DNA from: Niveispirillum fermenti
GTDB lineage: Bacteria > Pseudomonadota > Alphaproteobacteria > Azospirillales > Azospirillaceae
Reading direction: 5' to 3'
Length of the DNA stretch: 64,000 nucleotides
NCBI RefSeq assembly: GCF_048066175.1
Contig: NZ_JBLTXA010000002.1
Location: forward strand, 186,001-250,000
Positions 9,424 through 18,225 of this stretch are shown here, in pieces. The stretch's first letter is position 1. The number at the start of each line of letters is the position of its first letter. The notes below the pieces were generated by a model that was not told where the DNA came from, made no database searches, and saw only the letters and a list, made by a program, of their open reading frames with translations. The position numbers and the translations under genes are program-made.

Positions 9424-10851
9424 TCAGGCCGCCTTCTTCAATGGCAGACTGTCATGCAGCGGCCGGGCCGTGATGGGCAGCATGGCGATGGCATCCAGTC
9501 CGCCATCCGACCGGTTGACCAGCCGGACATCGCCGCCATGGCCGCGGATCACAGACCGCGCGATGGACAGCCCCAGCCCGACCCCGCCCGTGCGGCGGTT
9601 GCGGGAGGATTCCAGCCGCACGAAGGGTTCGAATACCCGCTCCATCTCCGCTTCGGGGATGCCGGGACCATGGTCGGACACCACGATCTCGGCATGTGGC
9701 CCGACCACCCGGACCGACACCTGCGCATCACCGCCATAGGCCAGGGCGTTTTCGATGAGATTGCGCACGGCGCGGCGCAGGCTGCCCGTCCGGCAGACAA
9801 CCGGCAGGCGCGCCGCGGGAGAGAACGCAACGGGGCGGCCGACATCGGTGAAATCGTCGCAAACACTTTCCACCAGGGAGGTGAGGTCGGCCCGTACCGC
9901 CTCCTCCCCCAACTCCTCCCGCGTGAAGGACAAGGTCGCCTCTACCGTGCTGCGCAGTTCGTCGAGGGTTTCCAGCATGCGGGCCTTGGTCTCGCCTTCC
10001 TCCAGCAACTCCACGCGCAGGCGCAGGTTGGTGATGGGCGTGCGCAGGTCGTGGCTGACCGCAGCCAGGATGCGGGTGCGGTCATCCACGAAGCGACGGA
10101 TACGCTCGCCCATCGCATTGAAGGCGTGGGTGACGCGCCGTACCTCTTCCGGTCCGCGGCCGGCATCCAGAATGGTCACCGTCTCCCCCCGACCCAGCCG
10201 GTCGGCACTGTCGGCCAGTTGGCGCAAGGGACGGGAAATGCGGCGGGAGATATAGAAGGCCGCCGCGGCCACCATCAGGATGGAGGAAATCAGCCCCAGC
10301 GTAGCCGTGGTGCTCCACACTGTCGGTTGCACCATGCGGCGGTTGATGGCGTTCAACCATTGGCCATCGGGAAGCTGAATGGCGAATTTCATGCCCATGG
10401 CAACGGGATCGATCGCAGCCCAGGGATTGTGCAGGAAACCGGGATCGGCATTTTCCGACCGGTACCAGATCTTCAGCCGGACCTGGCCCTCCTCCAGCCC
10501 CAGCAGGTCGCGCAGGCGCGCCCTGGCGGCCTCCACCTGCTGCGGGTCGCTGCCGACATAGTCGGCGCGCACGGCCGGCTTGTCCTCCAGCATGAAGCGG
10601 GTCTCCGTCGTGCCCAGGGCCGACAGGGCATTCGCCCGGTGTTCGGCCGGCAGGCTGGCCATCACGCGCGTGGTGGCCGCCACTCGGAGCAGCATTTCCT
10701 CCACATGCGTGCGCCTCACCGCGGCGGCGCGGTCGTCAAGCGACACCGTCCAACTGCCGAGCTTGCCCATCAGCACGGCCGCAATCAGCAGCGCCACCAT
10801 ATGGGTGAACAGGCTGCGCGGCCGCAGCAGGAACCGGAAACCACGCATCAT
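9424..10851 (-). CDS. EnvZ-type sensor histidine kinase
   Basis: Membrane sensor kinase of 475 aa. Order: TM1 about 17-32, periplasmic sensor segment about 33-175, TM2 about 180-200, HAMP (SRRISRPLRQLADSADRLGR), HisKA with phospho-acceptor His267 in AAVSHDLRTPITNLR, then HATPase with N box NLIENALAYGG, VSDHGPGIP and GVGLGLSIARSVIRGHGG. The start at ATG 10851 makes an ATGA overlap with the response regulator stop, so the pair is co-translated. The periplasmic part contains several Met, Trp and Glu residues but no ligand can be named. Its stop touches the stop of the convergent YjbH-like gene. Confidence 0.95.
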   Translation of the reverse strand: MMRGFRFLLRPRSLFTHMVALLIAAVLMGKLGSWTVSLDDRAAAVRRTHVEEMLLRVAATTRVMASLPAEHRANALSALGTTETRFMLEDKPAVRADYVGSDPQQVEAARARLRDLLGLEEGQVRLKIWYRSENADPGFLHNPWAAIDPVAMGMKFAIQLPDGQWLNAINRRMVQPTVWSTTATLGLISSILMVAAAAFYISRRISRPLRQLADSADRLGRGETVTILDAGRGPEEVRRVTHAFNAMGERIRRFVDDRTRILAAVSHDLRTPITNLRLRVELLEEGETKARMLETLDELRSTVEATLSFTREELGEEAVRADLTSLVESVCDDFTDVGRPVAFSPAARLPVVCRTGSLRRAVRNLIENALAYGGDAQVSVRVVGPHAEIVVSDHGPGIPEAEMERVFEPFVRLESSRNRRTGGVGLGLSIARSVIRGHGGDVRLVNRSDGGLDAIAMLPITARPLHDSLPLKKAA

Positions 10852-11579
10852 GAGCCCCGGACCTCCGTCGCCAGGCAATATCCCCCGCCCCACACCGTCT
10901 TGATCAGGGTCGGGTTGCGGGGGTCGGGCTCGATCTTGCGACGCAGGCGGCTGACCTGGTTGTCGATCGACCGGTCGAACACATCGGCTTCCCGGCCCTT
11001 GGTCAGGTCCAGCAACTGTTCCCGCGTTAGGACCATGTTGGGATGGCGAACGAACGCCTCCAGCAGCGAGAATTCCGCCGTGGACAATGACACGACGACC
11101 CCGTCGGCCCCGGTCAGTTCCCGCCGGCCGAGATCCAGCACCCAGCCATCGAAGGTCAGCCGCCGTTCCTCTGCCCGGCGCCGGGCGACATTGACTGGCA
11201 GGCTGTGGCTGCGCCGCAGCACGGCGCGGACACGGGCCAGCAATTCCCGCGGCTCGAACGGCTTGGTCACGTAATCGTCGGCACCCATTTCCAGACCGAC
11301 GATACGGTCCGTCGGCTCCCCGATCGCCGTCAGGAAGATGACGGGCGTATCCGTTGTCTCCCGGATATGGCGGAACAGGGAAAGGCCATCCTCTCCCGGC
11401 ATCATCACGTCCAGCACGATAAGGTCCGCCGCGCAGGCCCGCAGACGGCGGCGAGCGGTCGCCGCATCCTCCGCCGCGGTCACGCGCATGCCGTGCTTTT
11501 CCAGAAAGCGCGTCAGGGTTTCGCGGATGTCGCGATGGTCATCGACCAGCACGATATGGGGGGACTCGACGGGAAGCAT
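10848..11579 (-). CDS. OmpR/PhoB-family response regulator
   Basis: Two-domain regulator of 243 aa. The receiver has the acidic pair in VDDHRD, phospho-acceptor Asp57 in LIVLDVMMPGEDG, a Thr/Ala switch (VIFLTAIGE) and Lys in DDYVTKPFEPREL. The C-terminal winged helix contains FSLLEAFVRHPNMVLTREQLL and SIDNQVSRLRRKIEPDP...TVWGGGY. I take ATG 11579 (MLPVESPHIVLVDD); the upstream in-frame extension is unconserved. First gene of a two-gene operon with the kinase. Targets are not evident; the adjacent YjbH-like gene is a candidate. Confidence 0.95.
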   Translation of the reverse strand: MLPVESPHIVLVDDHRDIRETLTRFLEKHGMRVTAAEDAATARRRLRACAADLIVLDVMMPGEDGLSLFRHIRETTDTPVIFLTAIGEPTDRIVGLEMGADDYVTKPFEPRELLARVRAVLRRSHSLPVNVARRRAEERRLTFDGWVLDLGRRELTGADGVVVSLSTAEFSLLEAFVRHPNMVLTREQLLDLTKGREADVFDRSIDNQVSRLRRKIEPDPRNPTLIKTVWGGGYCLATEVRGS

Positions 11580-11769
11580 TCTCTTATCAGCGGCAACATG
11601 ACGGATCGGGGCAAGTGCGATCTCACCTTCGCATGGGGCCGGCCCGACCGGAAGCACAGGTTGGTATCAAAGTGTATCAAGGCGCGTTCCACCGGATGGC
11701 TTGACCGTCGGGGTGTCGCGCATTGAAAATGGCACCTTGCCAACTTCCTGAAAGCACGTGTCCCTTCCC

Positions 11770-12252
11770 ATGTCCGCGAAATCGACCCCGGCGGTGATGG
11801 CCCTGAAGATGGCGGGCGTGGCCCACCGGCTGCTGGAATATGATTATGATCCCGATGCCGATGCCATTGGCATGGCGGCAGCGGCGGCGCTGGGCGTGGA
11901 CCCCGCCACCCTGTTCAAGACACTGGTCACGGATGTCGAGGGGGCGGGCCTGGTGTGCTGCGTCATCCCCTCCCCCGCGCGGCTGGACCTGAAGGCCGTG
12001 GCTGGCGCCGCTGGCGGCAAGCGTGCCGCTCTGGCCGATCCCCGGCACGCGGAAAAGATATCCGGTTACGTGATCGGCGGCATCAGCCCGCTGGGCATGC
12101 GCCGCCGGCTGCCGACCCTGATCGACCGCAGCGCCGAAACCCTGCCGGAAATGATCATGAATGGCGGGCGGCGTGGCCTGCAGATCGCCGCTGCCCCGGC
12201 CGACATCGTGCGCGTCCTGTCGGCGCGACTGGCTGCCATTACCGCCCGGTGA
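11770..12252 (+). CDS. ybaK: Cys-tRNA(Pro)/Cys-tRNA(Cys) deacylase YbaK
   Basis: Cytosolic trans-editing enzyme of 160 aa that hydrolyses Cys-tRNAPro made in error by prolyl-tRNA synthetase. YbaK landmarks: TPAVMALKMAGVAHRLLEYDYDP, LFKTLVTDVEG with the conserved Lys, VIPSPARLDLKAVA, and YVIGGISPLGMRRRLPTLID. Length matches the single-domain family. Start ATG 11770 is preferred over the in-frame GTG 11758 on conservation; no clear ribosome site marks either. Stands alone, divergent from the two-component operon. Confidence 0.93.
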   Translation: MSAKSTPAVMALKMAGVAHRLLEYDYDPDADAIGMAAAAALGVDPATLFKTLVTDVEGAGLVCCVIPSPARLDLKAVAGAAGGKRAALADPRHAEKISGYVIGGISPLGMRRRLPTLIDRSAETLPEMIMNGGRRGLQIAAAPADIVRVLSARLAAITAR

Positions 12253-12310
12253 ACTTTCGGTCTAGGACCTGCTGTATCTATATTGATGGTGCTCACTACC
12301 GCCCCTGTCT

Positions 12311-12328
12311 GACTTGCATATACAAGTC
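12311..12328. promoter_or_regulatory. Palindrome GACTTG-N6-CAAGTC upstream of the diguanylate cyclase
   Basis: Perfect 6-bp arms around a 6-nt AT-rich centre (CATATA), 42 bp before the GGDEF gene start. Size and symmetry suit a dimeric repressor or activator. No regulator is identified. Confidence 0.4.
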
Positions 12329-12339
12329 TGTCGTAACAC

Positions 12340-12352
12340 CTTGTCAGACAAG
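12340..12352. promoter_or_regulatory. Palindrome CTTGTC-A-GACAAG next to the GGDEF ribosome site
   Basis: Perfect 6-bp arms around one base, ending 6 nt before the AAGGAGG at 12359-12365. Shares the CAAG/CTTG ends of the neighbouring palindrome at 12311-12328, so both may bind the same protein. As RNA the arms are too close to pair as a normal hairpin. Confidence 0.35.
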
Positions 12353-12369
12353 ATTTGCAAGGAGGCGGA

Positions 12370-13389
12370 ATGGACCAGGGTACGGTAGGTGGTTTAACCG
12401 AGGTCGTCGGCCGTGAAGGTTCACGGCTGTCGGCCCTGCATCGATATGATATCCTTGACACACCGCCAGAGCCGCAGTTCGACCGCATCGTGTCCATGGC
12501 TTCGCGGATGACGGGTGCCCCCATAAGCCTTCTGAGCCTGATCGCCGAAGACAGGCAGTGGTTCAAGGCCCAGGAAGGACTCGGCAGTACGCAGACACCA
12601 CGCTCGCTTGCCTTTTGTGACCATGCCATCCGGCATCGCGGCGTCATGGTGGTAAAGGATGCGCTGACCGATGCGCGTTTTGCGGACCATCCGATGGTGA
12701 CCGGCACCCCGAACATTCGCTTCTATGCCGGTGCCCCCCTGATCACGCGCGATGGACACGTCCTGGGTACGCTGTGCATCATCGACCGGCAGCCGCGCGC
12801 GCTTTCAGTGCGTGAGGAGGGGTTCCTGCTGGATCTGGCCGCCATAGCCATGGATGAGCTTGAGTTGCGCCTCGCCAACCGGGAACTGGCGGCGCTGGCC
12901 CGCACGGATCCGCTGACGGGATGTTTCAATCGCCGCACCTTTCTGACCCTGGCGGAACGGGAGATCGGGCGCCTTCAGCGGGCGGGCAATGATCTTGCGG
13001 TGATGCTGCTGGACATCGACCATTTCAAGCGGGTGAATGACCACAATGGTCACGAAGCCGGCGACCATGTGCTCAGCGCCTTTGCCCGGCGGATAAGTGA
13101 CACGGTGCGTGTACAGGACATATTTGCCCGCCTGGGCGGCGAGGAATTCGGTCTGATCATGCCCGACACAAATCTGACCGCCGCACAGCAAACCGCAGAA
13201 CGGCTTCGCGAGGCAGTGATGGCAACACCGGTGGAAACCGGCAGCCTGTCCATCCCCGTGACTGTCAGTATTGGCGTCGCTCAGGTGAAAAAAGGAGAAA
13301 GAAGCATCGACATCGCCATGCGTCGCGCCGATTGCGCCCTGTACCTTGCCAAGCTGGAAGGCAGGAACCTCGTGCGTACACATATTTGA
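12370..13389 (+). CDS. GAF-GGDEF diguanylate cyclase
   Basis: Makes cyclic di-GMP from two GTP. The 339-aa protein has an N-terminal GAF sensor (about 15-165, beginning LHRYDILDTPPEPQFDRI, as in many soluble sensors) and a GGDEF domain (about 175-335). The active-site GGEEF is intact (residues 256-260), metal residues lie in LLDIDHFKRVND, and an RVQD inhibitory I-site lies exactly five residues before GGEEF, so product inhibition is expected. No transmembrane segment. Start ATG 12370 has AAGGAGG 4 nt upstream. Monocistronic, with two palindromes before and a perfect hairpin after. Confidence 0.95.
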   Translation: MDQGTVGGLTEVVGREGSRLSALHRYDILDTPPEPQFDRIVSMASRMTGAPISLLSLIAEDRQWFKAQEGLGSTQTPRSLAFCDHAIRHRGVMVVKDALTDARFADHPMVTGTPNIRFYAGAPLITRDGHVLGTLCIIDRQPRALSVREEGFLLDLAAIAMDELELRLANRELAALARTDPLTGCFNRRTFLTLAEREIGRLQRAGNDLAVMLLDIDHFKRVNDHNGHEAGDHVLSAFARRISDTVRVQDIFARLGGEEFGLIMPDTNLTAAQQTAERLREAVMATPVETGSLSIPVTVSIGVAQVKKGERSIDIAMRRADCALYLAKLEGRNLVRTHI

Positions 13390-13395
13390 CACCCC

Positions 13396-13434
13396 GCTGC
13401 ATTGATCAGAACCTGTTGCTCTGATCAATGCAGC
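13396..13434. terminator. Perfect 15-bp hairpin after the diguanylate cyclase
   Basis: Left arm GCTGCATTGATCAGA (13396-13410), 9-nt loop, exact complementary arm 13420-13434. It lies 6 bp past the GGDEF stop and between convergent genes, so termination is likely, but there is no U-tract on either strand, and each arm contains the palindrome TGATCA. Confidence 0.55.
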
Positions 13435-13542
13435 CCAGGTGCCGGGCGGCGACATCCGGCGAGCGCGCTACGCGCGCCGAGGCTTGCGGGCGCTCAACGC
13501 GCCAATGATGCGGTGATGAATTGCTCTCGCCGCTGCCTGCGC

Positions 13543-15255
13543 TCAGCCTGTCTTTTTGCTATTGGCTTCCAACTCGTCCAGCAGGGCCTTGCGCGACAAT
13601 TTGCCGATCATGGTCTTCGGCAGTTCATCGCGGAATTCGTAAAGCTTGGGCTGCTCGATGGTGGACAGCTTGTCCTCCAGGAAGGCCTTGATGTCCTCCT
13701 TGGTCAGGTCCTGTCCTTCGCGCTTCTTGATATAGGCCTTGACCGTCTGGCCGCGATAGGGGTCCGGCACGCCCAGCACGATGCATTCCGCGACGCCGGG
13801 ATGCTGGTAGATCGCTTCTTCCACATTGCGGGGATAGACATTGTAGCCACCGGCCAGGATCATGTCCTTGATCCGGTCGACGATGAAGATATAGCCGTCA
13901 TCATCGAAATAGCCGACATCGCCCGTGTGCAGCATGCCGCCGTCCAGCGTCTCCGCCGTGGCCTCCGCCTTGTTCCAGTAACCTTTCATGACCTGCGGGC
14001 CAATGATGCAGATTTCGCCCCGCTCACCGTGCGGCAGTTCCGTCTTGCGGTCCTCCAGGCTGATGATCCGGATCTGCGTGCCGGGCACCGGCAGACCGAT
14101 CGAGCCGGCCCGATTGGCATGCGGCGGATTGATCGTGGCGATGGGGGAGCTTTCCGACAGGCCATAGCCCTCGACCAGCTTGCAGCCGGACAGTTCCTCG
14201 AACTGTGCCTTGACCTCCACGGGCAGCGGCGCGCCGCCGGAGTTGCAAAGCTTGATGGAGGACAGGTCGTACTTCGCCACATCCTTGTGATTGTTGATGG
14301 CCGTATAGATGGTCGGCACGGCCGGGAACTGGGTCGGCTTCTTCTTGTCGATGACCTGCATGACCTGGTCCAGTTCGAACCGGGGCAGCAGGATCATCTC
14401 CCCGCCCTTCATCAGGCTGAGATTCATCACGCAGGTCATGGCGAAGACATGGAAGAAGGGCAGCACGCCCAGCATCCGTTCCTCTCCGTCGACCGCCTCA
14501 TGGAACCAGGTCACGGCCTGGCGGGTGTTGGCTGTGATGTTGAAATGGGTCAGCATCGCGCCCTTCGGCGCCCCGGTGGTGCCGCCGGTATATTGCAGCA
14601 CGGCGACATCGTTCACGGCATCGATCGCCACCGGCGCCGGCCGGCCGTCATTGGCGATCAGGTCCTTGAACCACACATGTTTGTCGTCCGACGGGATGGT
14701 GGCGATTTCCTTGCGCTTGGCCAGCGGAAACAGCCAGTTCTTGGGAAAGGGCAGGACGCCGGCCATCGGCACGACGATGATCTTCTGCAACCGCGTCTGG
14801 CCGAACATCCTGGCCAGCTTGTCATAGGTCACCTTCAGATCGAGACTGACGATCCAGTCCGTCTCGCTGTCATTGATCATATGGACGATTTCCCGCTCGG
14901 CATAGAGCGGGTTGTAATTCACGACGGTGCCACCGGCCTTCAGGATGCCGAAATAGCAGATGACCGAGTAAGGCGTATTGGGCAGGAACAATCCCACCTT
15001 CTGCCCCTTCTTCAATCCCAGCTTCTGCAACCCCGCAGCGAACCGGTCGACCAGGGCGCCGACCTCCGCATAGGTGTATTTCTTGTCCAGGAAGTCGATG
15101 CAGGGCCGGCTGGCAAACCGCGCAACGGCATTGTCCAGCATGGCGGGCAATGATTGGGCGGGCAGGTCGATATCCCAGGAAACATCTGGCGGATAGCTCT
15201 TCTCCCAGATAAAGGGCTCGCGCTGTCCTTGCGGCTTCACTGCGGCATCGGCCAT
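13543..15255 (-). CDS. fadD: Long-chain fatty acid--CoA ligase
   Basis: Adenylate-forming ligase of 570 aa that activates fatty acids with ATP and CoA at the inner membrane. Motifs: AMP-binding P-loop YTGGTTGAPKGAMLTH, GYGLSESSP, HTGDVGYFDDDGYIFIVDRIKDMI (FACS region), VYPRNVEEAIYQHPGVAE and the catalytic Lys in KTMIGKLSRKALLDE. Length and N-terminus are FadD-like. GGGAGGA lies 5-6 nt before ATG 15255. Monocistronic; it does not adjoin other beta-oxidation genes. Confidence 0.93.
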   Translation of the reverse strand: MADAAVKPQGQREPFIWEKSYPPDVSWDIDLPAQSLPAMLDNAVARFASRPCIDFLDKKYTYAEVGALVDRFAAGLQKLGLKKGQKVGLFLPNTPYSVICYFGILKAGGTVVNYNPLYAEREIVHMINDSETDWIVSLDLKVTYDKLARMFGQTRLQKIIVVPMAGVLPFPKNWLFPLAKRKEIATIPSDDKHVWFKDLIANDGRPAPVAIDAVNDVAVLQYTGGTTGAPKGAMLTHFNITANTRQAVTWFHEAVDGEERMLGVLPFFHVFAMTCVMNLSLMKGGEMILLPRFELDQVMQVIDKKKPTQFPAVPTIYTAINNHKDVAKYDLSSIKLCNSGGAPLPVEVKAQFEELSGCKLVEGYGLSESSPIATINPPHANRAGSIGLPVPGTQIRIISLEDRKTELPHGERGEICIIGPQVMKGYWNKAEATAETLDGGMLHTGDVGYFDDDGYIFIVDRIKDMILAGGYNVYPRNVEEAIYQHPGVAECIVLGVPDPYRGQTVKAYIKKREGQDLTKEDIKAFLEDKLSTIEQPKLYEFRDELPKTMIGKLSRKALLDELEANSKKTG

Positions 15256-15493
15256 ATCCGTCCTCCCGGTCCCGTGTCGTTGAGCGCCCGCTGCCCCGGC
15301 GCTTTCATTGACCTATATCGGGTGGGAAATCGCAACCTCAAGCGATTATTCCGGGTGACGTTACGGAAAGTGTGCCGATTTTTCGCAGAATGGAAGTCAA
15401 GTGGATTTTGAACGCTCGTCCCACATTTCCGGACATGCCGGCAAACCGGCGGTCAATGGCCCGCGAACCCGCTGTGTCCCTGGCAAATCCGTA

Positions 15494-15862
15494 TCAATTC
15501 CCGCCCAGCCGATTGGCCGGATCATCGGGCGTGCCGCGCAATTCATCAACAACCATCCCACTCCACAATTTCTCGCTGCTGGCATAAAGCGCGCGGCCGA
15601 TCATATGGGCGGCCACGGGGGTGGTCAGCAGCAGGAAAAGAATGGCCGCCCCCGCGCGCGCCACCACGTCGATACCGGGAAAGAACAGCGCCACGGCCAC
15701 CAGGATCATGCCGCATCCCAGCGTGCCGGCCTTGCTGCTGGCATGCATTCGGGTCAGTGCGTCGGGCAGCCGGATGACCCCGATGGCGGCGATCAGGCTG
15801 AAAATGGCGCCGGCCAGAATCAGCAGGCCGAGAAATCCCTGCCAGATATCAAGGAACGTCAT
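15494..15862 (-). CDS. mnhG: Mrp-type Na+/H+ antiporter subunit G
   Basis: Last subunit of the Mrp complex, 122 aa with three membrane helices. The family pattern LIAAIGVIRLPDALTRMHASSKAGTLGCG is clear. Start ATG 15862 overlaps the end of mnhF by 14 bp. It is a small membrane subunit required for the assembled antiporter. Confidence 0.94.
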   Translation of the reverse strand: MTFLDIWQGFLGLLILAGAIFSLIAAIGVIRLPDALTRMHASSKAGTLGCGMILVAVALFFPGIDVVARAGAAILFLLLTTPVAAHMIGRALYASSEKLWSGMVVDELRGTPDDPANRLGGN

Positions 15863-16187
15863 CTTTGTCCTCCGCGGCTTGCTTTTCCGGTGTTTCCGCC
15901 ATCTTCTGATTGTAGACTGCCGCCTTGTGTTCCAGGAACCGTGCATAGGCGACCGTGGCAAAGAAGGCCACCAGCGCCAGCGCAATCGCGGCATCGAGGA
16001 AGACCACCTGATCGATATGGATGGCGAACAGCGCGATGAACGCCACGGCCAGCACCGTGAACAGGTCGGCCGCAACGATCCGGTCCCCTGCCCGCGGCCC
16101 GCGCAGCACGCGATACATGGTCATGACCATCGACAGGATGAGGATCACCAGCGAGACCTCAAGGCAGATATAGAAGAAGAAGGTCAT
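15849..16187 (-). CDS. mnhF: Mrp-type Na+/H+ antiporter subunit F
   Basis: 112-aa three-helix membrane protein with the MrpF pattern MYRVLRGPRAGDRIVAADLF and HIDQVVFLDAAIALALVAFFATVAYARFLE (read as two adjoining segments). The C-terminal tail is acidic and cytoplasmic (KQAAEDKDD). The start overlaps the mnhE stop by 4 bp. MrpF has also been linked to cholate efflux in other species. Confidence 0.94.
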   Translation of the reverse strand: MTFFFYICLEVSLVILILSMVMTMYRVLRGPRAGDRIVAADLFTVLAVAFIALFAIHIDQVVFLDAAIALALVAFFATVAYARFLEHKAAVYNQKMAETPEKQAAEDKDDVP

Positions 16188-16657
16188 CGCAGCACCTCCA
16201 GAATCCGCCGTTCCATGTTCGACTTGATTTCACGGCGCACCGCGTCCGGGTCGGAACCGAACATGGCGTGGATGTAAAGCGTCCGCCGGTCCGGCGCGAC
16301 GTCCAGCGACAGGGTGCCCGGCGTCAGTGTGACGGCGCAGGCGAACAACTCGATCTCCCAGTCTGTCTCGACATCCAGCGGAATGGCGACCACGGCGGGT
16401 TGTACCTTCTCCCCGATGCCCACGATGCCGGCAGCCACCTTCAGGGCCGACCAGACGATCTCCTTTGCCAGCCACAGGGTGAAGCCGAGCCCGCCCCAGA
16501 GCCGCTGGAAGTAGCTCTGATCCGGATAGAGCGGCCTGGCGATCCACAGGATGAAATGCGACAGCACGATGCCCGAGATGAAGCTTTCCAGGCTGAAATC
16601 AGCCATGATGCCCATCCAGGCAAGCGCCAGCAGGATATTGACGACCAGCAGGCTCAT
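16184..16657 (-). CDS. mnhE: Mrp-type Na+/H+ antiporter subunit E
   Basis: 157-aa protein with two to three N-terminal helices and a soluble C-terminal domain. Family features include LALAWMGIMADFSLESF near the N-terminus, and ITLTPGT-like ACAVTLTPGTLSLD with RRTLYIHAMFG. Overlaps both neighbours by 4 bp, consistent with coupled translation of the complex. Confidence 0.94.
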   Translation of the reverse strand: MSLLVVNILLALAWMGIMADFSLESFISGIVLSHFILWIARPLYPDQSYFQRLWGGLGFTLWLAKEIVWSALKVAAGIVGIGEKVQPAVVAIPLDVETDWEIELFACAVTLTPGTLSLDVAPDRRTLYIHAMFGSDPDAVRREIKSNMERRILEVLR

Positions 16658-18225
16658 TCCATGCCCTCCCCGCCCGCATCTTCTTCAGCGTGAAGGCCAC
16701 CGATCAGCGTAGGCTGGCTGGCAGCAGGCCCCAGCACGGCATCCACATAGGTGGCCGGATCGCTGAGGCTTTCGGCGACACGGGTGACCGCGTTGGCCAG
16801 CGGTTCCGGCCGCAGGCCGATGGCGACCGTGATGATGGACAGCAGCAGCAGCGGGAAGACCAGCGGATAGGACCGGGCCGCGGGCATCTCCTCCAGGCTG
16901 GTCGTCCCCTCCTCCGGCGCCCGCTTCCATATCATCTCCACCCACACCCGGCCCACCAGCCAGAAGGTGAGCAGACCGGTCAGCAGCAGGGCCCCGACGA
17001 TCACATAGTTCCCGGCCCCCAGACCGGCCTGGACCAGCATCAGCTTGCCCCAGAAACCCGACAGCGGCGGAAAGCCGGCCAGCGAGGCCATCGGAATGAA
17101 CAGCAGGATGCAGAACCACGGCGCCGCCTTGAACAGGCCACCCAGCCTGTCATAGTCGGCGCTTCCCCCGGCCAGCCGCCGCACGACGCCCGCCCCCAGG
17201 AACAGGTTGGTCTTCACCACGATGTCATGCACCAGATAGAAGCTGGCCGCGGCCAGGGCCAGCGGGGTGGCGATGGCCAGCCCCATGACCATGCTACCGA
17301 TATGGGCCACCACCTGCCAGGACCAGGCACGCTGAAGGTTCCGCACGGCCAGCGACGCCAGCACACCCGTGATCATGGTCAGCCCCGCCAGCCAGAGCAG
17401 GATGCCATGGGTCCAGGGCTGGTCGCCCGTGAAGATCAACGTGAACATGCGGATCAGCGCATAGACGCCGACCTTGGTCAGAAGCCCCGCGAAAATGGCC
17501 TGCACGGTCACCGCAGGGGTGTGATAGGCGGCGGGCAGCCAGGCGAAAAAGGGAAACAGCGCCGCCTTCATGCCAAACGCGATGATGAACAGCACGGCGA
17601 TGGTGCTGACCAGCCCCTGATTGGCCACCTGCGGCAGGCGCACCGCCAGGTCGGCCATGTTCAGGGTGCCCGTGACGCCGTAAAGCAGCGCCACAGCCAG
17701 CAGCAGGCACGTCGTGGCCACCAGGTTGATGCCGACATATTTGACGGCACCGTCGATCTGCTCCCTCGTGCCGCCCAGCGACAGCAGCACGAAGCTGCTG
17801 ATCAGCATGACTTCGAACCAGACATAGAGATTGAAGACGTCGCCTGTGATGAAGGCGCCGCAGACACCGACCATCAGCACCTGGAAGATGGCATGGAACC
17901 CGCCCTGTTCGCGCACCGGATCGATATCGCCCAGGCTGTAGATGGCCACACAAAGGGCCATGACGGACGAAATCCAGACCAGCAGGGCGGCCAGCGGGTC
18001 GGCCACCAGCGTGATTCCGAACGGGGCCGCCCAGGATGCCATCTGCACGACCTGGATACCATCATCCATGACGACGGACATCAGCAGGCCCGACAGGATG
18101 GTCAAGACCAGCGCACCGGCCAGCGAAAGCACGCGCTGCACCACCGGCCACCGCCAGAAGACCATGCAGAGCGCCGCGGTGACCAAAGGTGTCAGAATGG
18201 GGGAAACGGTCAGCCAGCCATTCAT
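16654..18225 (-). CDS. mnhD: Mrp-type Na+/H+ antiporter subunit D
   Basis: 523-aa proton-translocating subunit with about 14 helices, homologous to complex I NuoM/NuoN. The GDVFNLYVWFEVMLISSF segment carries the conserved membrane Glu, followed by conserved Lys-containing helices (FGMKAALFPFFAWLPAAYHT). With MrpA it forms the ion path. Start overlaps mnhC by 4 bp. Confidence 0.95.
   Translation of the reverse strand: MNGWLTVSPILTPLVTAALCMVFWRWPVVQRVLSLAGALVLTILSGLLMSVVMDDGIQVVQMASWAAPFGITLVADPLAALLVWISSVMALCVAIYSLGDIDPVREQGGFHAIFQVLMVGVCGAFITGDVFNLYVWFEVMLISSFVLLSLGGTREQIDGAVKYVGINLVATTCLLLAVALLYGVTGTLNMADLAVRLPQVANQGLVSTIAVLFIIAFGMKAALFPFFAWLPAAYHTPAVTVQAIFAGLLTKVGVYALIRMFTLIFTGDQPWTHGILLWLAGLTMITGVLASLAVRNLQRAWSWQVVAHIGSMVMGLAIATPLALAAASFYLVHDIVVKTNLFLGAGVVRRLAGGSADYDRLGGLFKAAPWFCILLFIPMASLAGFPPLSGFWGKLMLVQAGLGAGNYVIVGALLLTGLLTFWLVGRVWVEMIWKRAPEEGTTSLEEMPAARSYPLVFPLLLLSIITVAIGLRPEPLANAVTRVAESLSDPATYVDAVLGPAASQPTLIGGLHAEEDAGGEGME

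Noticed and set aside
13440..13500. GCGCGCTACGCGCGC stem after the GGDEF hairpin as a second terminator
   Set aside because: Short, low-complexity GC palindrome without a T run; common by chance in this base composition.
13402..15153. 583-aa open frame opposite fadD
   Set aside because: Antisense shadow of a strongly conserved acyl-CoA ligase gene; composition not protein-like.
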